From: Candidatus Jordarchaeia archaeon
GTDB lineage: Archaea; Asgardarchaeota; Jordiarchaeia; Jordiarchaeales; Jordiarchaeaceae
Length of the DNA stretch: 33,972 nucleotides
Reading direction: 5' to 3'
Assembly: GCA_018383815.1 (NCBI GenBank)
Contig: JAHAWU010000028.1
Location: 1-33,972, forward strand
The position numbers and the translations under genes were made by a program. The notes below the pieces were generated by a model. It did not search any database, was not told the DNA's origin, and saw only the letters and a program-made list of their open reading frames with translations. Shown here piece by piece: positions 7,888 through 15,161 of this stretch (its first letter is position 1; each line of letters begins with the position of its first letter).

Positions 7888-9405
7888 TTATTCCGCTTTC
7901 TTACCCTCACCCGACTTTTTACCCTCAATTTCCTTCACACTAAGCTTCTGAGACAGAATAGTTCCCTGTCTATCAGAAATAGTCAACAAGTATTCCCTAT
8001 CATTCTTAACCCGAGGATAACAAAATTCAAGCTCATCAAAAGGATACCACGTCTCAATCTCAGTCTCCCAAGCATTACTCTCAAACAAATCCTCCAAATG
8101 AGCAATCCTTACCTTAATATCATTTATTGTCTTCCCCGAGTTATTCGACAAAGTTATCTGAAGCATAGTCCCACCATCAACAAAGCGAGCATCCGAAACC
8201 TTCAGCAACCTCTGAAGAGCACGCTCAGTTATACCTGCCTTCGCTTCTGCCTTCTCCTCAACTAAAGGTATCGCCCCCCGCCGTTCCACAGGCTCAGGAA
8301 CTCCAGCTACCGTCGGAACATACTTCAAAACATAGATTTGGCGTCTCCTCTCAGTGTACATTTGCACCTTCTTCAACCGCGCCAGATTCAACACCTTCTG
8401 CAAGCCATCTCTATCCAAAGGCTGCAAAGTTAAATAACCATTCTCCATTGCATCCTCAAGAAGCTCATTAGCGACACCACTACGCACCAGAATAGTCGAA
8501 TATCCATCAGGAGACCCAACACTTCCCACAGAAATGTCAGCCAACTCCGAAGTAAGATCCCTACAATAATGACAGCTCGTCGAACGATACTTATCAAGAT
8601 CCTTCACCGGCCAACCGGCAGTCTTGGCATCATCATAAATTATGTTAAACTTGCCAGCAGATATGCTCATTTTACTGATGGAACTTAGAGGTATTCCCTG
8701 CTTCACCTCAAAGAACTCCTTCAAGCCATCATGATAGAAGGAGTCCATACAGAACAGCCCCACCTTTAATATCTTCACCTTCATAAACAAGTGGAGCAAA
8801 CCGAAGGGCTGCATCTGCATCTTGGCCACAGCATCAATATTACAGGGAGTACCCACGAAAGCAATGGAACGATATCCCTTATTAATCGCCTCAACCAAAG
8901 CCTCAACAGTTCTACTGTGAGAATAAACACTACCAGAAGACTTCAGGAGATCCTCAGAACTCGTAGCTATCTTTGCCACAGGCTTCCAAGGCTCCCTCTC
9001 ATCCCTCTGAGTAACTATCGCCGCATCTATTAAACCATGATCCATAGCATACAATAGGAGGGAGGTTACAACCCCACCATCCTGACCCCTAACCTTATCT
9101 ATCGCAGATTTGCCAACAAAAGCCGCGATATAATCTCCAATCAAGGATTTCACAGAAGTTAGGGTTCGTGGACACGAGCGGTAGCATATGCCACAAGCAG
9201 TGCATTTTCCAACTAATTTGGGTGTTTCGTCTTCCATCACGAGGGCTTTTTCGGGGCAAACTGAGACGCAGGTGCAACATGCTGTGCAGACGCCGCTTCT
9301 TATGACTTCTTGATTTAGGCGTCCGAAGTTTTCGAGTTTTTTTACTTTTAAGAGTCTTTCGGGGAACGTGTAGCTTACGTATCCTTTTTCCTCCTCGTTC
9401 AACAT
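7888..9405 (-). CDS. FrhB-like coenzyme F420 / iron-sulfur oxidoreductase fused to a C-terminal beta-sandwich
   Basis: 505 residues. Two [4Fe-4S] ferredoxin motifs come first: C40-x2-C43-x2-C46-x3-C50-P and C68-x2-C71-x2-C74-x3-C78-P. An F420-hydrogenase beta-subunit core follows, with the hallmark RGQDGGVVTSLLLYA (~106-120), FVGTPCNIDA, and the late CHYCRDLTSELADISVGSVG. This family moves electrons between ferredoxin-type centres and F420 or a flavin. Residues ~410-495 are an added domain (LQITLSNNSGKTINDIKVRI and on) nearly repeated in the longin-like protein at 11808-12860. The C-terminus is lysine/glutamate rich. It starts at ATG 9405 with AGGAG upstream. No hydrogenase large subunit or other usual partner is in the window, so this is an orphan; the electron donor and acceptor are unknown. 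Confidence 0.8.
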   Translation of the reverse strand: MLNEEEKGYVSYTFPERLLKVKKLENFGRLNQEVIRSGVCTACCTCVSVCPEKALVMEDETPKLVGKCTACGICYRSCPRTLTSVKSLIGDYIAAFVGKSAIDKVRGQDGGVVTSLLLYAMDHGLIDAAIVTQRDEREPWKPVAKIATSSEDLLKSSGSVYSHSRTVEALVEAINKGYRSIAFVGTPCNIDAVAKMQMQPFGLLHLFMKVKILKVGLFCMDSFYHDGLKEFFEVKQGIPLSSISKMSISAGKFNIIYDDAKTAGWPVKDLDKYRSTSCHYCRDLTSELADISVGSVGSPDGYSTILVRSGVANELLEDAMENGYLTLQPLDRDGLQKVLNLARLKKVQMYTERRRQIYVLKYVPTVAGVPEPVERRGAIPLVEEKAEAKAGITERALQRLLKVSDARFVDGGTMLQITLSNNSGKTINDIKVRIAHLEDLFESNAWETEIETWYPFDELEFCYPRVKNDREYLLTISDRQGTILSQKLSVKEIEGKKSGEGKKAE

Positions 9406-9444
9406 TTACCTTTCTCCTTTTGCTTCGGTTTCTTCCGTTTCTGG

Positions 9445-9569
9445 ACGTAGGTCAGGTCTTCAAGCAAGTTATGGTCGTAAAATGTATATTTTTAATTTGT
9501 CCCAGAGTTATAGTTGGAATTATATTGCTGTCGAGTATATAAATTTTTTAGAAGACCTTGAACCTACGT
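9445..9569. repeat. Inverted repeat bracketing the promoter region of the FrhB-like gene
   Basis: ACGTAGGTCAGGTCT (9445-9459) and AGACCTTGAACCTACGT (9553-9569) are reverse complements apart from two extra bases in the second arm. They are 93 bp apart and enclose AT-rich TATA-like runs (plus-strand TGTATATTTTT near 9482 and GTATATAAATT near 9527). The 285-bp spacer otherwise has no gene. Probable regulator-binding half-sites for the FrhB-like/GTPase transcript (inference). Confidence 0.45.
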
Positions 9570-9690
9570 TCTAGAAGCTTGCGAGTCTCAATAGTACAGT
9601 TTTTTGCATATTTAATACTTTTTCGATTGTGCAAAATTTTGAAAAAATTGTTAGTTTGATAACGGAAAGCGTCGATTTTTCTTCCTTTTT

Positions 9691-11721
9691 TTACATTTTT
9701 GGGGCGGAATTTGATGGTTGTTCTTCTTTAGGGGGCCAGGCAAAAATGACCACAGTTAAACAGACGAGGAAAGGTATGAAGGATAAGAAAATCTGTAGGT
9801 ACTGAGAGTTGGTGGAGGGGATAATTGCCAATGTTAAAACTGTGGGGTTTAATTCAGGGCTTTGAACATATACTCTTTGAGCGTCAGAGATGACCTGATG
9901 ACCTTGAGCGTCTATCGCGCGGGCGTAAAATACTATGCTGTTATTGTTGAGGTAGGAGGAATCTATGGTAAAGCTGTAACTGTGGCCTAGCATCGGTGTA
10001 GAATTGACGATTACTTTATGATAGTCTGTAACCACTATTTCTAGACTTATTATTCTTTGGGGGTCGCTGCAGGAGATGTTGATTGTAAATTGTTCTCCGG
10101 GGCTAATGCTTGTGGGAGCGTTGATGTCAAAAATGGTAGGTTGGTCCGGGGTGACGCCTACATCTAGGGTTGTGGTGTTGTGGAGATGGTTGGGTTTGGT
10201 TACTGTGATGTTATATTGGCCAGTTGGGGGTGCGGGGATTTTTATTCTGCCTTGGGGGTCGGTTAGGTAGGTGTGATAATATTCTGTTCCTTGTATGCAT
10301 ATTAGGGCGTTGCTCACTGGGCGTCCTTCGTCGTCTTGGATTCTAATCTGCATTATTTGGCCTGGTGTAGGTGTGTATTCAGGTAGAATGATGCTCAAGT
10401 TTTGCGGGATGTTGGTCCATATGGGGAGCTCTGGGTCTCCGAATAGGATGTATTCAAAGAATTCCTGTCTATATATGTTTTCAGTCATTCTGAATAGTCC
10501 CACCTTCTGGTAGTACTCCTGCTTGCTCTCGTATAAGGCGTATCCTGCGCGTTGGGAAAATAGTACGTCATTAGTGTGGAGTAATATTTCGAAGAATAAT
10601 GCGTCTAGGAGAGAATCTGATAAATCGTTAATGTTGTCTCCGCCATAGCTTGTTCTGGTAGCTCCAATATAGGATATTGCTCCGCCATTTGGGTTTTTCA
10701 ACATGGCTTCACCTATACAGTCTCCCGCATCGTCCAATCTTGCTGTTGAACAAGCTGAAGCGAAAACTAGGGGCAGTCTATAACCATTACTTGAATTTGC
10801 AGCAGCATCAGAGGTGTAATAAATGCCGCCGACATCGGATGAGACTGAGGTGGGGGAACCGTGGGAGCATAGGTTGACTATTGTGCATCCATTGTTTATT
10901 GCATCGGTAAAATTATATAAAGTTAAATTGATATAATTGCGTATGGAGTCGTAGAATAGATTGGTAAAGGTTATGTTTAGTTCTTTTAGGAAAATGTAGT
11001 TTCGGATGTAGTTTTTGATTCGCCATCCCTGAATGTCTCTGCTCTGGCTTAGTTGGCCTCCTGCGAAAACTGCCTTTTGCATCCAGTCCCCAGTGTGATT
11101 GGCTATTTCTATTTCGTAGGTGAGTGTCTTGTTTATCATGTTTTCAAGTTCGGTATGGTTTGAGGCAGGGAGTCTTCCAACGTATAGTTCGGGGATCCAG
11201 TCTATTTCACCGAATTCCCCGTAATAGCCATTTCCGTTATCGTCAAAGGTTCCATTCAAAGCGGCATAATAGTAGTCGCTTGGTACATTGTCCAGTCCGG
11301 TCCAAAAGTATCTTATGGGAATTATAGTGGTGTTGCCTGCCAGTAGGACCCAGCGGATGTTCCATTGGTTGTATGCGTCTACGAGAAAGTTGCGTATTTT
11401 TGATGGGTTGTCTTCTCCGGGGTAGTTTTGGTAGATATAGGTTGTGTTGAATATGGTTGTGGGTATTCCTTTTTGTGTTTTCCATACTGCGAATTGGGTT
11501 AGGTAGGTGTTATTGGCCCATTCTGGGGGGGCTATTATTATGTACTGTGTGATGTTTGTTTTCAGAATTAGTGGTGTGGGGATGTCTTGTATTTGTAGGG
11601 CTTGTTGGTTTTGTGAAATGACTGTGGGTATCCAAGTGTTGGGTGTGGGGAGGAGTAGGATTGAGGCTCCTAGGGTTATCAGGAGTATTAGGAATCCCAT
11701 TTTTATGGGTGAATTTTTCAA
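9691..11721 (-). CDS. Membrane-anchored gingipain-like protease (peptidase family C25)
   Basis: About 676 residues. An N-terminal hydrophobic segment (MGFLILLITLGASILLL) acts as signal or anchor, and a C-terminal membrane helix (IFLSFIPFLVCLTVVIFAW) is followed by a short basic/polar tail, so the bulk faces outside. The catalytic region has the C25 layout: VPSDYYYA, YVGRLPAS, the histidine in NLCSHGSP (~287) and the cysteine in VFASACSTA (~324). Immunoglobulin-like/carboxypeptidase-regulatory repeats follow (residues ~470-640). There are many N-x-S/T sequons, as in glycosylated archaeal surface proteins. I chose TTG 11719-11721 because AGGAG lies 8 nt upstream; a GTG three codons earlier (11728-11730) would overlap that AGGAG. 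It lies 86 nt downstream of the longin-like gene, inside the signalling cluster. Substrate unknown. Confidence 0.8.
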   Translation of the reverse strand: MKNSPIKMGFLILLITLGASILLLPTPNTWIPTVISQNQQALQIQDIPTPLILKTNITQYIIIAPPEWANNTYLTQFAVWKTQKGIPTTIFNTTYIYQNYPGEDNPSKIRNFLVDAYNQWNIRWVLLAGNTTIIPIRYFWTGLDNVPSDYYYAALNGTFDDNGNGYYGEFGEIDWIPELYVGRLPASNHTELENMINKTLTYEIEIANHTGDWMQKAVFAGGQLSQSRDIQGWRIKNYIRNYIFLKELNITFTNLFYDSIRNYINLTLYNFTDAINNGCTIVNLCSHGSPTSVSSDVGGIYYTSDAAANSSNGYRLPLVFASACSTARLDDAGDCIGEAMLKNPNGGAISYIGATRTSYGGDNINDLSDSLLDALFFEILLHTNDVLFSQRAGYALYESKQEYYQKVGLFRMTENIYRQEFFEYILFGDPELPIWTNIPQNLSIILPEYTPTPGQIMQIRIQDDEGRPVSNALICIQGTEYYHTYLTDPQGRIKIPAPPTGQYNITVTKPNHLHNTTTLDVGVTPDQPTIFDINAPTSISPGEQFTINISCSDPQRIISLEIVVTDYHKVIVNSTPMLGHSYSFTIDSSYLNNNSIVFYARAIDAQGHQVISDAQRVYVQSPELNPTVLTLAIIPSTNSQYLQIFLSFIPFLVCLTVVIFAWPPKEEQPSNSAPKM

Positions 11722-11807
11722 GTTGACCACTCCTATTTCTGGAAATGGTGGCGAATCCTCAACTAGTTTTTCTATAATTTGGGGGTTGCCCCCGAGATTT
11801 GGTATTT

Positions 11808-12860
11808 TTAGGGTTTTTCCATTTCTTTTATTGAGATTCTTTTTATTAGTAGTTTGTTGGTTCGGTCTTCTATTTTTAGGATGTATTCGCCGTTTCTGTC
11901 GACTCGCGGGTATTGAAATACTAGTTCTTCGTAGGGGAACCAGATTTCTACCGTTGTGTCCCAGGAGTAGGTTTCGAAAAATTCTTCAATGTGGGCGATG
12001 GATATTTTTATGTTTTCTAGTCCTTTTTCAGAGTTGTTCTTGACGGTTATTTTTAGTTTTTTCTTGTTGTCGGTGAATTCTACGCCCACCAGTTCTATGG
12101 GGCTTTCGGGGATGTGTTCGATGGCTCTGGTTTCTATGGCGCTTTTTCCGGATAATGGAACAGATCTGGTTTGGGGACCACTTAAACCGTAAATGTTGCT
12201 GAGAAGGAAGTATATTAGGTTTCTCTGTTTCTCCACATCGCTCTGTAGGGCCTCCATTAATTCTGACGATATTATTGGTATGGATATTTCACATATGTTC
12301 AGGAGATTATTTTCGATTTCCTCCCCATCTTTGATAATCTTGTTATCTTCTTGGGTTCTTATAGGTTTGCAACAAGCCAAATCCTTCTCTATTAAGAGGT
12401 AAAGCTTGTCCTGCAAGCTCTCTCTGATTTTCTGAAGTATAACGCTGAGCAACTTATCTCCCAAAGGTTTAGCTAAACCCACGGGTACACTGACTATGAG
12501 AACAAAAACCTCCTCCGTCTCAGGAGACATACCCGCCCTCTGCTTTTCCCTAGCCGACTTGGCCTTAAACTTCGTGGCGGCATAAACCTTCCCCCCAAAC
12601 TCCAAATCCACGCGGTTCAGCCCCTCTTTGAAATCATCAGCTCCAAGCCACCAGACAGGATGCTTCTGAATAATTCTCAGCGTCTCCAAATCATTCTTAA
12701 GACTCTCTGGGCACGTAAATAGGGCAAGATGCCCTTTGGTCTCGTGAAAATAGCATAGGTAAATCCCAATCAAACCCTCTAAAATATTAGGATGCCGCTC
12801 TTCCTTCTTTTTTTGAAATTCTAGACCATTAATTATATTATCATCCGAATTTTTAGACAT
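11808..12860 (-). CDS. Longin-like domain protein with shared C-terminal beta-sandwich
   Basis: 350 residues, soluble. Residues ~25-165 read as a longin/roadblock-like alpha-beta domain (LIGIYLCYFHETKGHLALF, two more strands, then the helices PLGDKLLSVILQKIRESLQD). A variable middle (~165-250) contains an amphipathic helix. Residues ~256-348 form a beta-rich domain (LKITVKNNSEKGLENIKISI, AHIEEFFET, WFPYEELVFQYPRV) that matches the tail of the FrhB-like protein almost position by position. It starts at ATG 12860 with GGTG upstream. The CBS-protein gene ends 96 nt before it and the C25 protease gene follows 86 nt after. Longin folds serve as platforms for small GTPases, which fits the Rag-type GTPase nearby; interaction is inference. 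The longin call rests on pattern only. Confidence 0.5.
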   Translation of the reverse strand: MSKNSDDNIINGLEFQKKKEERHPNILEGLIGIYLCYFHETKGHLALFTCPESLKNDLETLRIIQKHPVWWLGADDFKEGLNRVDLEFGGKVYAATKFKAKSAREKQRAGMSPETEEVFVLIVSVPVGLAKPLGDKLLSVILQKIRESLQDKLYLLIEKDLACCKPIRTQEDNKIIKDGEEIENNLLNICEISIPIISSELMEALQSDVEKQRNLIYFLLSNIYGLSGPQTRSVPLSGKSAIETRAIEHIPESPIELVGVEFTDNKKKLKITVKNNSEKGLENIKISIAHIEEFFETYSWDTTVEIWFPYEELVFQYPRVDRNGEYILKIEDRTNKLLIKRISIKEMEKP

Positions 12861-12956
12861 CTTAATGCACCAGAGAGTCTAGTAAAATATTGAAGCATTC
12901 ATTTTTTAAGAGAATCTTAATCTCTCGGTTCAAGCGTAGTGGTTAATTAGTTTTTC

Positions 12957-13421
12957 TTAAACTCGTTTTTCAGCTGTATCTTTGGGTTGCAGCTGGATCT
13001 CGTAATATCGTGTGTATTTTTTGAATTGGTTAACCCACTTTTTACTAATGACGCCCACAATCTGCCCCTGCTTATTGACAACTCCGACCCGCTTTACTTT
13101 AGTTTTGTCGAAGAGGGTTCTTAACTCGTCCATAGAAACGTCCTCGCTCACCGTTATTATGTCTCTAACCATCACGTCTCCTGCTTTATAAACCCGGGGA
13201 TCCTTCTCCTTAGCCACTAAGCGGAATATGACTCCATCTGTGATTATTCCAACAACCTTGTTGTTGTCGTCCTTTACGAATACTGAGCTTATCCAGTTAT
13301 CCACCATTAGTTTTGCTACTTTGGGCAGGGAATCGTTGACATGGCAGGTTATCACGTCACGGCTTGCGGCGTTGACTATTGAAAATTTCTCCTTATCCTC
13401 AGTCGACAATGTTTCCACCAA
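12957..13421 (-). CDS. Two-CBS-domain protein
   Basis: 154 residues with two CBS motifs: ~17-75 (SRDVITCHVNDSLPKVAKLM, then SSVFVKDDNNKVVGIITDG) and ~83-140 (DVMVRDIITVSEDVSMDELR, then VKRVGVVNKQGQIVGVIS). A CBS pair usually binds adenine nucleotides or S-adenosylmethionine and senses energy state. There is no attached catalytic domain, so it probably acts on a partner. The first codons are TTG-GTG (13416-13421) and the ribosome site is weak; the TATA-like element at 13463-13472 gives a short leader. It is the first gene of the minus-strand series 13421 to 5721 and is divergent from gcvPA. Confidence 0.85.
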   Translation of the reverse strand: MVETLSTEDKEKFSIVNAASRDVITCHVNDSLPKVAKLMVDNWISSVFVKDDNNKVVGIITDGVIFRLVAKEKDPRVYKAGDVMVRDIITVSEDVSMDELRTLFDKTKVKRVGVVNKQGQIVGVISKKWVNQFKKYTRYYEIQLQPKDTAEKRV

Positions 13422-13462
13422 ATTTTTGTGAATCCATCTGTTGGTACTTTTTTGGATTTAGG

Positions 13463-13472
13463 CTTTTATACT
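13463..13472 (-). promoter_or_regulatory. TATA-like promoter of the CBS-protein gene
   Basis: The minus strand carries AGTATAAAAG at 13472-13463, about 45 nt upstream of the start codons, predicting a transcription start near 13441 and a leader of about 20 nt. It lies in the divergent CBS/gcvPA spacer. Confidence 0.45.
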
Positions 13473-13655
13473 TTTTTAATGTGTTAACAGAAAAATCGCT
13501 TTGCATGTCTAGATACAAAAAGTACTTGTTATTTCCCCCCTCCTTCATTAACCTCTAGGGATTGGTTCTAAAATTTTCAATTAACGAAGTATATTAAAAA
13601 AGGAAAATGCACAAGTAGGGACGTATTATAGGTAAAAAAATTTAATGTTTGTGAC

Positions 13656-13665
13656 CGCTTAAGCG
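13656..13665. promoter_or_regulatory. Palindrome in the gcvPA leader
   Basis: CGCTTAAGCG is a perfect 10-bp palindrome about 70 nt upstream of the gcvPA ATG. TATA-like runs lie before it (GTATATTAAAAAAGG at 13589-13603 and GTATTATAGG near 13623). Position near a predicted start site suggests an operator, but a 10-bp palindrome may be chance. Confidence 0.25.
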
Positions 13666-13734
13666 ACAGATAGAGTTAAAATTGCTTTTTGAGTAGGTAG
13701 AATTTAATTGCGGTTAGCTTCAGAGGTTGCGGAA

Positions 13735-15114
13735 ATGATATTTAAGCACCAGTACATATCGGCAACCAAGGAAGATAAGAAGGCTATGTTAGATGAACTC
13801 GGTATCAATAGCGTTGAGGAACTATATAGAGATATACCGAAAAAAATTAGATTAAAGGAGTCACTGGATCTTCCAAGCCCTCTGGTGGAGGCGGATTTAA
13901 AGCGATTTATTGAACATATGATGGATAAGAATGTTACACATAAGGATATGCCAATTTTTTTGGGCTCGGGAGTCTGGCTTCACTACGTACCGGCGGCGGT
14001 AAGAGCGCTGGCGTTTCTTCCAGAATTTTTGACTTCCTACACTCCCTACCAGTCGGAGGTTTCTCAGGGAATCCTTCAAGCCTTGTTCGAGTATCAAAGT
14101 ATGATCTGTGAGATTACAGGGATGGATGTGGCTAATGCTTCCATGTATGACTGGGCATCTGCGCTGGGTGAGGCTGCATTAATGGCGGGGAGAGTGACTA
14201 AGAGGGAGGAAATTTTAATACCTAAGGTAATTCATCCCGAAAGAAAAGCCACACTTAAAACATACATACATAGCATAATGAGTTTTAGAGAGATTCCTTA
14301 CGATGCAGAGACCGGAACCATTGACGTCAATGCGTTGGACAATATAATTTCTGGAAGAACTGCAGCAGTATACGTAGAGAACCCCAACTATTTTGGCGTG
14401 ATTGAACATGAAGTTGCCGAAATTAGCAGCATAGCTCACGAAAAAGGCGCCTTATTTGTGGTGGGTGTGGACCCTACTTCTTTGGGCGTTCTTGCGCCGC
14501 CGGGAGAATACGGGGCGGATATAGTGATTGGAGAAGGACAACCCCTTGGTGTTGACCCATCTTTTGGAGGACCCTTGATTGGGCTATTTGCCTGCCGAGA
14601 TGACAAGTCCTTAATAAGAAATATGCCCGGAAGACTCATTGGTATGACTGAGGACGTACAGGGAAATCGCTGTTATACAATAACCTTGCAGACCCGGGAG
14701 CAACACATTCGCAGAGAGAAAGCCACGAGTAATATCTGCTCTAATGAGGCGCTTTGCGCAGTTCAGGTGGCAGTATATCTTGCTTGCGTGGGACCAAAAG
14801 GGCTGGCTCAACTGGGAGAGACCTGTATGACCAATGCTAAATACGTGATGAGAAAGATAAATGAAATAGAAGGATTTACTGCACCAATATTTGATTCGCC
14901 TCATTTCAAGGAATTTACAGTTAAATCTCAGAGGCCTGCAGAAGAGGTTCACAGAATACTTTTGGATAGAGGAGTGCATGGAGGTAAAATCATTAAAAAT
15001 GAGTTCCCAGATCTTGGAGAAGCTAGTCTCTACTGCGTAACAGAGATCCACAGCCTCGGAGATATGGAAAAATTGTTAGAAGCGCTCACAGAAATCTCAT
15101 ATAGTTTAAGATAG
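13735..15114 (+). CDS. gcvPA: Glycine dehydrogenase (decarboxylating) subunit 1, GcvPA
   Basis: The N-terminal half of the split P-protein of the glycine cleavage system. With GcvPB it decarboxylates glycine and passes the aminomethyl group to the lipoyl arm of H-protein. The sequence has the family opening MIFKHQYISATKEDKKAMLDELG, then IPKKIRL, FLGSGVWLHYVPAAVRAL, YTPYQSEVSQGILQ and late GGPLIGLFACR. Length (459 residues) is normal. I chose ATG 13735 because GAGG lies 8 nt upstream and it gives the typical 'M-x-KH-x-YI' start; an in-frame TTG at 13708 with AGGTAG upstream would add nine residues. gcvPB follows after 47 nt, so the two form an operon. Cytosolic. Confidence 0.93.
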   Translation: MIFKHQYISATKEDKKAMLDELGINSVEELYRDIPKKIRLKESLDLPSPLVEADLKRFIEHMMDKNVTHKDMPIFLGSGVWLHYVPAAVRALAFLPEFLTSYTPYQSEVSQGILQALFEYQSMICEITGMDVANASMYDWASALGEAALMAGRVTKREEILIPKVIHPERKATLKTYIHSIMSFREIPYDAETGTIDVNALDNIISGRTAAVYVENPNYFGVIEHEVAEISSIAHEKGALFVVGVDPTSLGVLAPPGEYGADIVIGEGQPLGVDPSFGGPLIGLFACRDDKSLIRNMPGRLIGMTEDVQGNRCYTITLQTREQHIRREKATSNICSNEALCAVQVAVYLACVGPKGLAQLGETCMTNAKYVMRKINEIEGFTAPIFDSPHFKEFTVKSQRPAEEVHRILLDRGVHGGKIIKNEFPDLGEASLYCVTEIHSLGDMEKLLEALTEISYSLR

Positions 15115-15161
15115 GAGATTAAGGGGAAGAAATAGTGTTTGTGGTTTGAGAGGTTTATGAA

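Noticed and set aside
7888-9405. F420-reducing hydrogenase operon
   Set aside because: Only the beta-like subunit is present; no nickel-binding large subunit, small subunit or maturation protease is seen.
11507-12043. 178-codon plus-strand frame rich in Phe, Leu, Cys
   Set aside because: Antisense to the C25 protease start and the longin-like gene; the hydrophobic look comes from the G/T-rich strand.
14611-15051. 146-codon open frame antisense to gcvPA
   Set aside because: Fully inside gcvPA, whose reading is well supported; no ribosome site or motif.
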